DNA from: Cylindrotheca closterium
Lineage: Eukaryota > Bacillariophyta > Bacillariophyceae > Bacillariales > Bacillariaceae
DNA: 64,000 nt
NCBI GenBank assembly: GCA_933822405.4
Contig: CAKOGP040000202.1
Span: forward strand, 1-64,000
Direction of reading: 5' to 3'
This document shows, one piece after another, positions 39,956 through 49,434 of this stretch (positions within the stretch are counted from its first letter, which is position 1; each line of letters opens with the position of its first letter). The notes beneath the pieces were generated by a model, which saw nothing but the letters and a program-made list of their open reading frames with translations, did no database searches and was not told where the DNA came from. Position numbers and translations under genes: made by a program.

Positions 39956-40806
39956 GTGCGGGTCGCCATTGGAGCCAGCTTCCGTGGTTGGGCTGGCAGC
40001 GTTATTGCACAGAGACAAAAAGTTGTGGTTTGGTCCCAGTCCATTCAGCTTGTCGGCGCTAAAGCAGCAAGTCTTGTGGTCCAACGAGTGGACAGCGGCA
40101 TTATCAAAGGTCCCAGCGGAATAGTCCACATGGGCATGATCCAATGTTCCAGAGGAGTGAACCTTCACCTTTCCTGGACCCCACTGCATATCACCGTAAC
40201 AAAAACAGACATTGTTGCCGTCTCTCATATCTGTGCTATTGGTAGAGTAGTTTGTCGTCGAGAGCACAATCTGATAGGAATTGAATGCAGTGCCATCGCC
40301 AGAGGTGGAATTCCAAGCCACTGCAAACTTGCCATTTTCATCATTCTTGTACCAAGCCTGGTGTTTGGGCGCGTTGGGATTATAAAGCTCAAACATTCTA
40401 CCTGGAGCAAGACGTTCGTCACGGGGAGGCGCAGTATCGAAAATAGCAAGAGTCCAACCATCATCATCGTTACTGTCACCCGAAACGAGTTCTCCAGTAG
40501 GTTTGACCCGTACTACTTGAGTCGAATGGTTGCTTTCGGCACTGTATTGAAAGGGGGAATTCAGTGCGGCCAAGAATTCACCGTTGGACTCAAAGTCCGG
40601 CACTTGTATCCAACTTCCATCGTCTGGAAAGTTGAGGCATCCGGAAGTGTGATCCTGTACCAAAAAATAAGGCAGTTACAATAATGAGCACCGGCATAGC
40701 AAAGATGACATTCTCGTGATAACAGCAAACTTACCGATGAGATTGGCGTAGCATCGGCACCGAAGATAGCCAAAGTAGCAAACAAGAGGGTCGAGATGAA
40801 TTTCAT
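39197..40806 (-). CDS. Secreted VWD-domain protein with GDPH motif (copy 2)
   Basis: Two exons, 40806-40735 (24 codons, signal peptide M-K-F-I-S-T-L-L-F-A-T-L-A-I-F-G) and 40654-39197, give 509 residues. The 80-nt intron has GTAAGT and GTACAG ends, phase 0. The domain order is as in copy 1: N-V-C-F-C-Y-G-D-M-Q-W-G-P-G, the D-H-K-T-C-C-F motif, then N-G-D-P-H-F and the VWD domain ending in D-M-A-G-A-Y. The N-terminal halves of the two proteins are clearly divergent, with several indels (this copy has an extra segment around R-D-E-R-L-A-P-G), while the C-terminal halves are virtually identical. The intron after the signal peptide is missing in copy 1. A secreted structural or adhesive protein is the likely role. 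Confidence 0.9.
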
Positions 40807-41448
40807 GTTCGTGGGTGCAATAACAACGAAGCAATCCAGATTCTGAAATTGTGTGCTCTCTCAAGTATCGATTGGAAAAGTAAGAGCTTGGAAAGTTTGC
40901 GGAATGTTTCCAAAGAGGAAAGATGATTTGTGCCATGTTTGGAAAGCAACGAAACCTGTGACCGTTGGGCCAGGATCTCGAGACTGCAGTTCCTTTCACA
41001 TGCCGTGTTTCACTACACGCTCGTTCTTAGGCGCTGAGAATTTGTTGTTTGATGGCAGCACTTGTCCCTTGTCATGTCTATGTGTATCAGATGGGTGCCT
41101 CGGCCCTTCTCTTATGACGACACAATAATCAGATTGAATGAATCAAGGGCAAGACATCGATTGATTGATTCGTCATCGTTTTCTCAATTTCAAATTACGG
41201 TCGGCCATGCTGATGTTTTTTTTTTACGGAGAAAAACCATTCTGTACTTACTGTACGTGTACGGTAGGTATTAATACAGTTGTGCGTGCAATAAGTGCGT
41301 TCGAATCTTGGGAAGGGTTAGGAACACTGAACACTGTAATAAAATATGGAATGCCGCGCACGCACAGTCTCAAAATGTTGGAGGTTTCTTTCCATCTTTA
41401 TACTGTAGGCAGGACTCTTTACAGTGATACGCAAACCAATAAATCATC
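40807..41448. other. Intergenic region between divergent genes
   Basis: Shared upstream region of the second VWD gene (minus) and the BspA-type gene (plus). It includes a T-run at 41216-41224 and gtacttactgtacgtgtacggtag at 41245-41268. No gene is recognised. Confidence 0.4.
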
Positions 41449-44163
41449 ATGGACACCGCCACACCACAAGGGAAAGGAAACGACAAACAGCACCAGCGCA
41501 GTCGCAAAGCCAGAGACCGCGAAGCTGACGATGCCAAGGCAAAGGAACGAGGTCGAAGACACGGCAAGAAGAATCAATCCGAAGAACCTGGTGTTGAATC
41601 TGGAAGTGTCAACACTTCCAAGTCTAACAGAGGCGAACGTCGTACTCAAGAGGATCGGGAAGCCAAGCAAAGAGCCCGTCATGGAACTTCTTCCTCTTCT
41701 TCATCATCTCGACCGGGCGTCTCACATGAGAGAAACTCTTCAGATGTGGCTCGCAAAAAGTCTTCTGGCAGAAATGAAAAGTCACCCAGAAGGAGTCATA
41801 GCGCACACTCGAGTTCTACATCATCTCGTCACAAAGGCAGTAGCAGCAGGAGCAGCAACAGCAGCAACAGCAGAAAAAGTGACGAGAAGAAAGGTCATCG
41901 CAACAGAGGATCATCTACTCCGGGAGCACAGGCTGAGCGAAACGATCGAGATCGGGCAAGAAGTCGCAAAGAGGCACGAAACAGAAGCAACAAAAACAAA
42001 GAACAACACAATAGGGCGATTGGTGTGAACAGTACTAATGATAGCAGCGCAATGATTGCACCAAACGGCGATGAAGGTTATGCTGTAAATGCCACCATTG
42101 TGGAGGAGGATGACATCCTTGGCGGTGCTACTGAAGCAGAAGAAGAAGAAGAAGCTCGCATTCGCAAAAGGATAGAGGAAGAAGCAAAACGATTGCGGGA
42201 GGAAGAACGACGTCAGGAAAGGGAGCGCGAGGAATTAGAGGAGGAACAACGTCGGGAGCAGGAGCGTGAGAACATGGTGCTAGAGAACAAAAAGAAGAAG
42301 AAGAAGCGGCGTAACTTGGTGATTATTGTGGTTCTAATGGTTCTGATTGGAGGTGGAGTGGGGGCATACTTTGGGATAAAAGGTAGCTCAAGCAACGACT
42401 CGGTTGATATTGACGCGGATATTCGAAATCCTGCTGATGATACTACATCGGAAACCCCTTCGACTGATCCAACCATTGCAACAACAAACCCTCCCACGTC
42501 ATTTGCTTTCAAGTATCCTCCACCCGACCTTGAAGATTGTCAACGTCTGGTTGACAGGGATCCTCCGTTGGACGAGGAAGGTACTTTGGAGAGTCGCGAA
42601 TTCGAGGTCGATTTTGATCTCGGCTTGGCTACTTTCGACGCCACCATTGCTTCTGTATTGCCAGAGGTGGAGCAAAAGATTGAAGAGTGGTTGCTTCCTA
42701 GACTTGTGGGGTGTGATATTATTCAACGCCGACTGGTGGAAAATGGGAGCCCAGCTTTGAAAGGTGTCCGGAGTGAAACGATGCGCCAACTGCAATCATC
42801 CACGGATCCTCTCCGATACATGATTGCGGATGTGTTGGAAATCCAGGCAGTCGATCAAGAGGAGGTATGCTCTACTACCTCTGACATTCCAAACTGCAGC
42901 TTTGTCAAAGTCAAGATGAATCTAGTGCTTCGGGGAGATGAACTTAACTTCTACTTGGTGACACTGATCTCTGAATTCTTTCCAGAGGGCGAAAACCTCA
43001 AAGGTACGATTGGTTTGTTAGATCCTATTGACATCTTAACCGCGAGGGGTAGTATTAGTGCGACTGGTCCTACCAAGGCTCCAAGTGTGATGCCGTCTTC
43101 CAAGCCCAGTGATGCTCCATCAGTCTTCCCGACCAAAGAGGCAACTATCCCGGGACCGTCCGGGCCTAGTGTTCTGGTTCCTGAACCTACCAAAGAACCC
43201 TCGACTTCACCAAGCCAGACACCTTCCGCAACGCCATCTATTGCTCCGACACTGATATCAACTCCGCCACCGACTCTATCACCAACATTAGCTCCAGCTC
43301 CGGGAGCAACCCCAATCCCAACGCAAATACCCTCGGCATTTCCATCGCAAGTTCCTAGCAAAGCCCCCACACCTACGCCATCTATTGCTCCTGTCATTGT
43401 AGTGACACCGGCGCCATCCGAAACACTGGTGACACCGGAACCCACGCCTAGACCCAGTGTAATGCAGTCGGATAATCCAACTCACAATCCAACCTCTGGG
43501 CCGACCTCTGGGCCGACTCCAATACCAACTAGCGCGCCAACGTATGGGCCCACTCCAGTACCAACTAGCGAGCCGACATATGGGCCGACTTCAATACCAA
43601 CCCCTGGAGTGACACTACCATGTTTTCAAACCAACGGTGAGCTCTACGAAACAGTTTTCAACTGGTTTTCGTCCAAGGCATTCATTGAAGCTCAGTATGG
43701 CCCGATCGGAGACTGGTGCTTCACTGCAGGTGTGACAAGCATGAGTTTCCTCTTTGGTGAGCAGGGAACGTTCAACGAAGACATTTCGAATTGGGATGTC
43801 TCTGCCATCACTGACATGAGCTACATGTTCTCTGGTGCATACGACTTCAATCAAGACTTGTCACAATGGGAGGTTTCTTCTGTCATTGATATGAGTGAGA
43901 TGTTCTACGAAGCATCATCATTCAATCAAGACATATCATCATGGGATGTCTCTTCTGTCACTTTCATGAATTTCATGTTCTTTGGCGCATCATCGCTCAA
44001 TCAGAATCTTTGTGCGTGGGGCCCACGGCTTCCAAACAACGCCAATGTTTTGATGATGTTTTCCAGTGCCAGCAGCTGCCCTGTAAATAATCAGGAGGAC
44101 CCAGACCTCTCTTCAAGTCAACCAGGACCCTTCTGCTACGCTTGCTCAGGTTCCAGCACTTGA
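41449..44163 (+). CDS. Surface protein: four-Cys domain, stalk, BspA-type repeats
   Basis: A 904-residue single-exon protein. Residues 1-200 form a basic Ser/Arg/Lys tail with one T-P-G-A-Q motif. Residues 204-213 carry the family motif A-P-N-G-D-E-G-Y-A-V, followed by an E/R-rich charged segment (225-275). A run of Lys/Arg leads into one membrane span (288-308), so the N-terminus is predicted inside. Outside are a four-Cys domain (about 358-535, with E-D-C-Q, L-V-G-C and a C-x8-C pair), a long Pro/Thr/Ser stalk (540-722), and a C-terminal module (723-895). That module has C-F-Q-T-N-G-E-L, Y-G-P-I-G-D-W-C-F and about three to four BspA/DUF285-type 25-residue repeats of the form F-N-Q-D-I-S-S-W-D-V-S-S-V, ending G-P-F-C-Y-A-C. 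The stalk suggests display away from the membrane. Recognition or adhesion is inferred; no enzyme motif is present. Confidence 0.88.
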   Translation: MDTATPQGKGNDKQHQRSRKARDREADDAKAKERGRRHGKKNQSEEPGVESGSVNTSKSNRGERRTQEDREAKQRARHGTSSSSSSSRPGVSHERNSSDVARKKSSGRNEKSPRRSHSAHSSSTSSRHKGSSSRSSNSSNSRKSDEKKGHRNRGSSTPGAQAERNDRDRARSRKEARNRSNKNKEQHNRAIGVNSTNDSSAMIAPNGDEGYAVNATIVEEDDILGGATEAEEEEEARIRKRIEEEAKRLREEERRQEREREELEEEQRREQERENMVLENKKKKKKRRNLVIIVVLMVLIGGGVGAYFGIKGSSSNDSVDIDADIRNPADDTTSETPSTDPTIATTNPPTSFAFKYPPPDLEDCQRLVDRDPPLDEEGTLESREFEVDFDLGLATFDATIASVLPEVEQKIEEWLLPRLVGCDIIQRRLVENGSPALKGVRSETMRQLQSSTDPLRYMIADVLEIQAVDQEEVCSTTSDIPNCSFVKVKMNLVLRGDELNFYLVTLISEFFPEGENLKGTIGLLDPIDILTARGSISATGPTKAPSVMPSSKPSDAPSVFPTKEATIPGPSGPSVLVPEPTKEPSTSPSQTPSATPSIAPTLISTPPPTLSPTLAPAPGATPIPTQIPSAFPSQVPSKAPTPTPSIAPVIVVTPAPSETLVTPEPTPRPSVMQSDNPTHNPTSGPTSGPTPIPTSAPTYGPTPVPTSEPTYGPTSIPTPGVTLPCFQTNGELYETVFNWFSSKAFIEAQYGPIGDWCFTAGVTSMSFLFGEQGTFNEDISNWDVSAITDMSYMFSGAYDFNQDLSQWEVSSVIDMSEMFYEASSFNQDISSWDVSSVTFMNFMFFGASSLNQNLCAWGPRLPNNANVLMMFSSASSCPVNNQEDPDLSSSQPGPFCYACSGSST

Positions 44164-45355
44164 ACATCTACAGCTTATTTTTTGATTTACCAAGAATGAT
44201 TGATTCGATAGAAAAATGTTCTTGGCCGCTGTTCATGTAGACTGTCAGATTCAAGGAAGTCACCTGGATTGGTGGAAAGAGCTCAATGGGAAACCAGAGC
44301 CAAAGGTTCATTTCCGCCGTAGCATTCGTAAATGTCATTCTAAATCTATTCCTAGACACCTATATTTTGAATCTTTGGTTGGGGCCGCACTGTGCCTGAG
44401 CACGACAGTACAGGGCGACTGGTATTGAGCTCTGGCGTATTCTTCATTGTACCCCGAGTTGATCATCTATTGCTGATACACTTCTACATGGAAAACTCCT
44501 ATTCCATACCACCCCAGGTTTGTAAACATCCATGAAGGACAAGTATGTGTCAGAATGTCATATCATACTTCAAAGAAATTAGGGTGAGAACTCAACTGAC
44601 AATAATTGTGAGTCAAAATTTACATTCGTCATGAGGCCAGTTTATGCTTGATCTATCTATCGGCGATTCGCATAAAATGCTCTATTCGCAGGGATCCAAA
44701 GACTGGACTCTTGTATTGTTGACTTTTTATTCTGACTCCATCACGGACAATGGAGACGTTCCGAATGACAGAAAACCGACAATGAACCAAACAAAGCAAA
44801 GTGTCGGTCCACATTCCCAGTACAACGGTCGTAACGATCTGGGAAATGGGTCAATCCCTAACCCAATTTATTTTATGTGTCGCTATACGAGAGCCCTGCG
44901 CACTTTGAATTGCATTTTTGTTTTGGAGTCAATCACATTCAAGGTAATAGGTCCATCAATAAGTGACCTTTAGTGGTGGCGGTTGCCGTGTTGGCTTAGA
45001 GAGATGGCATCTATACATCCGTACTTCTCATAACACACCATTACGAAGCATTTCCACACCATCGTGTTCTTTTTAGCATCATAGAGCAGGGACGGCCGGG
45101 AAAATCAATATTTACCCCCAAGAATTGTATGCTAAATTTCTATTTCCCGGCCGTTCCAGCAACTCTACGGTGAAACACAAAGTGCTCATGCTGACTTCTG
45201 AAAGCACGGCATGGAATCATTCAGTCTGCCTCTCCAGTCCATCTTGACATTGCTAGGCCTATTTTCAACCCAACAAGATTGCCCTAGTCGATAGGTAGGT
45301 ATCGATTCCCTGAAATGTTCTTCCTGACAAGACTGCTGGAGAGATGAGTATATCC
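44164..45355. other. Convergent intergenic region
   Basis: 1.2 kb between two convergent genes. No gene is supported; the frame at 44644-44973 lacks recognisable content. The right half contains the inverted repeat at 45091-45155. Confidence 0.4.
45091..45155. repeat. GC-rich inverted repeat (possible hairpin)
   Basis: gacggccgggaaa near 45091-45103 pairs with tttcccggccgtt near 45143-45155 (at least 12 perfect base pairs, loop about 40 nt). It stands out as GC-rich arms in AT-rich surroundings downstream of both convergent genes. It could be a 3'-end structure or the ends of a very small element; no target duplication is clear. Confidence 0.7.
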
Positions 45356-46438
45356 TTAGTTCTGGTGGTGCTGCTGCTGCTGCTGCTGCTGATAAAAATA
45401 TCTTGGGTTGCATTCAATCCCAGCATAAAGCTCAGGAACCCGAAAGCCCGATGCATGGATCCAAAGAGTCCCAGCCAATTTGCGTCCTCTTCGCACCGGA
45501 AGCGCCGAGTGAACGGCACTATGTTCACTGAAACTCCAGTCATCCTTCATGTTGGCCCACAAGATGACCTTTCCTTTTTTCGGTTTGACAAACAATCGTT
45601 TGGTTTGACCAGTCGAATCCGGACCAGCAAATGCAGTCTCGCCACCTTCTTCCACATCCGATAGATAATGGAACATGGTCAACAGTCGTGGTCCTGACAA
45701 GACGGCAGCTGGATCCTTGATGGGATATTTCCAGCTGTATTCATCTGCGTGCCAAACATAGTGTTGTCCTGGACCATAGTCGATAAACTCCATGGATTCG
45801 AAATTGTTCGGATGATATCCTAGTAGCTGAGAGGCCCGTCGATACAGCTCGGAAACAAATGGTTGTCGCATACAACGAATGGAATCGCAATTGGTCACGT
45901 TGACATCTCGAACATGTTTGGGATGTTCATCTTCAATTCGGTAGCCTTCGGTTTTCGCAATTTGAATAATCTCATCCGCCTCCAACTCAGTCAAATAGTT
46001 GGGGAATTCGGCCACCCAGGGTGTTTCTCGACTCAACACCCGAGCTCCTTTCAGTTGGGGAAATCTTTCTTGCATTTCAGGAGCCGTAATGTTGTGAAAG
46101 AAGGCTGCCCAATCCATTGTGCCTCCTAGCATTCGGTCGTCCATTTCGTGGTAATGAGATTGGCATTTTTTAGCAGTTTCAACGAGCGGACATTGTCCAC
46201 ATGTCGACAAACATAGCTCAGCACTAGGCCATCGACAAGTTTCACCATCGCCGGCAAACAACCCACCCAAACTCTGACAATTGCCAATCTCATCTTTGCA
46301 GCCAAACGGAATCTCGTCAAATCTTTTGGGTGGCATTCCCAGGTCAAAGTCTGCTACATCAGCCACTGTATCATTCGTATTGCCAACAGCAGACTTGCCT
46401 CCCATTCGTAGGAATGGTAACATGCGCCATTTCACCAT
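45356..46438 (-). CDS. Prolyl 4-hydroxylase-like 2OG-Fe(II) dioxygenase with ShKT-like region
   Basis: A 360-residue protein with ATG at 46438. Residues 47-83 hold six cysteines (47, 54, 68, 76, 80, 83) in a spacing like the ShKT domain often fused to prolyl hydroxylases, with the ending C-L-S-T-C-G-Q-C. The catalytic domain (about 135-335) has an intact iron site, H230-A-D232 and H310, and Lys320 (G-R-K-L-A-G-T-L-W-I-H) for 2-oxoglutarate. This contrasts with the altered site of the 14.3-kb gene. The substrate is probably proline in a secretory or cell-wall protein, but I see no clear signal peptide in this model, so an upstream exon may be missing. The C-terminus ends in a Gln7/His run from a CAG repeat (45366-45391). 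Confidence 0.88.
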   Translation of the reverse strand: MVKWRMLPFLRMGGKSAVGNTNDTVADVADFDLGMPPKRFDEIPFGCKDEIGNCQSLGGLFAGDGETCRWPSAELCLSTCGQCPLVETAKKCQSHYHEMDDRMLGGTMDWAAFFHNITAPEMQERFPQLKGARVLSRETPWVAEFPNYLTELEADEIIQIAKTEGYRIEDEHPKHVRDVNVTNCDSIRCMRQPFVSELYRRASQLLGYHPNNFESMEFIDYGPGQHYVWHADEYSWKYPIKDPAAVLSGPRLLTMFHYLSDVEEGGETAFAGPDSTGQTKRLFVKPKKGKVILWANMKDDWSFSEHSAVHSALPVRRGRKLAGTLWIHASGFRVPELYAGIECNPRYFYQQQQQQQHHQN

Positions 46439-46701
46439 GGTGAAATCCTTTCAAATATGTGTGACATGAAAGAATCTCAAACGTCATCGTCGCATCCAGC
46501 TTTATTTATTGACTTTACGTTCGTCATATAACATCAGTCTTGCCGTATACGGTGTTGAGGTCTGACCTCCGTCCTCTCGATGAAAAGCAAAATGGCAATA
46601 GCAAAAGTGTGATGTATATCATTTTCATCATCAGAGCAAGAGCGTGTGTAACCTAATCTAATCATCTTTGCAATAGCTTATTCTATCCCATCACCGACAC
46701 C
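46439..46701. promoter_or_regulatory. Short divergent promoter region
   Basis: Only 263 bp separate the start codons of the prolyl hydroxylase (minus) and the elongin-B-like gene (plus), so promoters and 5'UTRs must be compact or shared. No TATA consensus is obvious. Confidence 0.4.
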
Positions 46702-46833
46702 ATGCTTAACGGATATACAATGTAAGTACTTCTGTGTGACCTTTGTTGTTGAAATTCTATGGAAATAGGATAAAATGCCGCCAGACAATGCATTGATTAT
46801 CCTTTTGGCATGACTCGCTCACAGAGGCATTTC

Positions 46834-46872
<39 letters not shown>

Positions 46873-47171
46873 GGTACCTTCGAGTCAAACGACACAGTCA
46901 GACATTCTTTATCACATGCGATCCCGGTGATACGATAAGACATATCAAGGAGCAAGTTGCCATTGCCACCAAGAATGAACTGAAGCCAGATGATCTCAGG
47001 CTGCTCTTGCCCAATAAGAAGAAGGGCGCCGCCATTCTCAAGGACGAAGATACCCTACAAACGCTGGAAATCAAGAGTGATACCGTATTGCACATGGTGT
47101 CAAAGATTTCAGATAATGAATGGGAACCAGTCGATGTCTATCCAGATCCAATTTCGGACAAGAGCTCATAG
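46702..47171 (+). CDS. Elongin-B-like ubiquitin-fold protein
   Basis: Two exons, 46702-46721 (20 nt) and 46874-47171, give 105 residues; the join restores an ATG codon (AT|G), so the protein begins M-L-N-G-Y-T-M-Y-L-R-V-K-R. Intron 152 nt, GTAAGT...TGCAG. The length and the beta-grasp pattern (Y-L-R-V-K-R-H, T-I-R-H-I-K-E-Q-V, D-D-L-R-L-L-L, L-K-D-E-D-T-L) fit elongin B, the partner of elongin C in Cullin-RING E3 ligases and the elongin transcription complex. The absence of a C-terminal Gly-Gly excludes a conjugated ubiquitin. F-box genes of the related SCF system lie next to it, though clustering is not expected to be functional. The intron's polypyrimidine tract is a pure TC microsatellite. 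Confidence 0.75.
46837..46868 (+). repeat. (TC)16 microsatellite forming the polypyrimidine tract
   Basis: Sixteen TC units run directly into TGCAG, the 3' splice site of the elongin-B-like intron. Length variation here would change the tract used for acceptor recognition. Confidence 0.95.
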
Positions 47172-47310
47172 AAGCATTCTTGTGTTGGCGAATCCGAAAA
47201 AAGACACATGTACAAGGATGACGTTTTGATACTTCTATCACTTGATTAACTATACAATCTATGGAAGTTTTATGTAATCATGTATAGATAGTTCCGAGAG
47301 GGATATAGAC

Positions 47311-48435
47311 TTATTCCCAATCCAGCACATTCAACAAAGCGAGAAGCCTTTCCACAGACCCCAAGCCGGTTTGTCTACCTAGGTTGTAGTAACTCAGCTT
47401 GAAATCCACCGAGCGCAGAAAGTAGCGAGCATTCTTCCAAGCATCCAGATCATATGCGATATCGCCGTCTGGCAAGACGCGCCCAATTCGGCACTTGATG
47501 GAACATGCAATGGCAAAATGCCAGGCGTTCATCCTTGCCACAACGGCATCGGAGTTGGATCTGCGGCTAGGAAAGGAAGTCAGAACAGTATGTGACGTGC
47601 AGAACTTCTGTCGCTCCTTTGCTTCTTCACTATGGCATAAGCAAAGTGCCTGCTGTTCGTCTTGGCGCCACAGTCGGGCAGTCACGAGAATACTATCCGC
47701 GACTGCCTTTGGAATTCCATTCACAGAACCAGCCCCTCCCTCGAAGTGGTCGTTATAGTCTCCAGTGATATGTATTGGGAGACTTGTTTTCTGCCACTCT
47801 GATTCTGGAATTTGATCAAACTCCATATGGTGACTGCCGTTGTGTTCGATCATGCTTTCGAAACTCTTGCACCGAAAATCAATTTCTTTACCAGTTGCCT
47901 TATCCTTTACATGAATGAGCAAAAAGAGGTCCTTGGCCGCCAAGGTTGGCAGAGAATCATTGTCGACGGGGGCATCAACGTCTCCCCGCCATGAACGCTC
48001 AGGTGTGTTGGCGGCGAGTCTCTTCACGAGTCTCTTATAATCCACAACAGTTTCCAGGGATTCCATGTGAGCCACAAATCGATCATGGTGACTCTTGGCA
48101 ACCCCTTTCCAAGCTCTTGGGTCATCGATCACTCTGTTCCAGTGTTTGGAGATGTGCAAACAAGCAAAGATTTCTTTTGGTGTTAGGAAATTCACAATGT
48201 AACGGAGGAGAGAGTCCATCAAGATATCGATGCCTTGCTTCTCGGCGCAACTGGCCTTTCGCAACATGATCTGATTTTCCAATTCTTCTACTTCTCTTTT
48301 CTTCTTGACAAGAAGGTCCTGTAAGGATTCTACTTCTCTTTTCTTCTTGACAAGAATGTCCTCTAAGGATTCAATGGACGCGTCGTCACCATTTGGTTTC
48401 CTCTTTTTGCATGGCGGCTGATGTAAGCTTTTCAT
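47311..48435 (-). CDS. F-box protein
   Basis: A 374-residue single-exon protein with ATG at 48435. Residues 20-60 form a short coiled coil with a duplicated V-K-K-K-R-E-V-E unit. An F-box-like segment follows (about 69-112: I-L-M-D-S-L-L-R-Y-I-V-N-F-L-T, then C-L-H-I-S-K-H-W-N and R-A-W-K-G-V). F-box proteins link substrates to SCF ubiquitin ligases through Skp1. The C-terminal ~200 residues are an unnamed region shared with the gene at 49435 (L-L-I-H-V-K-D-K-A-T-G, H-I-T-G-D-Y-N-D-H-F, A-R-L-W-R-Q-D, L-C-L-C-H, ending L-L-N-V-L-D-W-E). This is probably the substrate-binding part, specific to a lineage-expanded family. Confidence 0.8.
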   Translation of the reverse strand: MKSLHQPPCKKRKPNGDDASIESLEDILVKKKREVESLQDLLVKKKREVEELENQIMLRKASCAEKQGIDILMDSLLRYIVNFLTPKEIFACLHISKHWNRVIDDPRAWKGVAKSHHDRFVAHMESLETVVDYKRLVKRLAANTPERSWRGDVDAPVDNDSLPTLAAKDLFLLIHVKDKATGKEIDFRCKSFESMIEHNGSHHMEFDQIPESEWQKTSLPIHITGDYNDHFEGGAGSVNGIPKAVADSILVTARLWRQDEQQALCLCHSEEAKERQKFCTSHTVLTSFPSRRSNSDAVVARMNAWHFAIACSIKCRIGRVLPDGDIAYDLDAWKNARYFLRSVDFKLSYYNLGRQTGLGSVERLLALLNVLDWE

Positions 48436-49434
48436 ATCTTTGGGTTCTGCGAAAGTGCGTTCCGTGGTGCCTTGTTGGGGAAAAGATCCATGTCCCGGTT
48501 GCTGCCGAACCTTTCGTCACTTCTTTGGCGCGAAAACAGTTAACCGGAGGGAACTTTTTCAAATCGATGGTGTTGCGCCCTTGATTGCACATGGGCATAC
48601 AGTATGATGACGGAAGGTGCGCTTTTTTTTTCAAATCTGGTGCAACCTGTGTGAGCAGGAACACTACAGTACTGAGTATTTGTACTGTACGTACAGTACA
48701 CAGTACCTGCAGTTGCGTTGGGGGTCCACGTTTCAGGTTTTTGGTCTCAAATAGTCCCATTTTTTGCTTCTAAATTCAGATCCAAGCCAACACTTGAAGT
48801 ACCTACACGAGAGAGTACTAGAGGCAAGCCTCTGAATGTCACCGCTTCTGAAGAATTGGAGCGCTCCGAGTGTCCTTCAGATTTTGTTTCTAGAACAGAG
48901 AGAGCGAGTCATTCTACCGACAGTTCTTGGCGACTCAACTCTTGTGGCAGCAGCCAGAAGGGGCAGCCAGCAGAACCCAGAAAGAGATTTTACAATGATA
49001 TCAAATGATGAATCTTATAGATTTCTTTTGTCAAGAAGAGTATTATCGATTGGGACCATGTTGGTATGATGCTCCGTTTCGAAAGAAATCACGCTGCTCA
49101 TTCTGCGCTTGGACTTACAGGGAATTAAATGTCAAAGCCAGTTGAAATCAAGAGCACATGCAGACTGTTTCGATATGCAAAATATCGGACATTCTGACTA
49201 TCTCTGAAGCGAGTCCAGGGGTTCAATATAAGATGTTTCTATATGTGATTAATCCAACAGGAGCTACAGAATCTATGTATAAAGTGGTGGAGCACAAAGG
49301 AGTACAAAAAATTCCCCTTCCACCGCATGTTTGACCAATTGGCATGATTAGGCAATCGGCTTGAGCTTTGTCACAAGAAGCCAGCGTTGGCTTCCAAAGT
49401 TCTGACATATAAGTTAAAAGTGAGGAATACAAAC
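48436..49434. other. Intergenic region between F-box-family paralogues
   Basis: Holds the promoter of the 47.3-kb gene and the 3' flank of the next. A gtacgtacagtacacagtac tract is present near 48688-48708. The short open frames have no recognisable product. Confidence 0.4.

Noticed and set aside
39224..40684. 486-residue plus-strand frame over the second VWD gene
   Set aside because: It is antisense to a gene with signal peptide, GDPH motif and VWD domain, and the reverse translation has no domain. The copy at 37153-37968 is the same shadow.
41165..42028. 287-residue plus-strand frame overlapping the surface-protein start
   Set aside because: It overlaps the N-terminal Ser/Arg-rich part of the real gene in another frame and begins in non-coding DNA.
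41449..44163. Recent bacterial transfer of the BspA-type repeats
   Set aside because: The repeat is also common in bacteria, but here it is joined to a eukaryotic-type single-pass membrane protein family, with introns in paralogues and matching base composition; no sign of recent transfer.
44990..45060. tRNA-like sequence
   Set aside because: A few bases resemble a tRNA 5' half, but no T-arm or acceptor pairing exists. No tRNA, rRNA or CRISPR array was found anywhere in the window.
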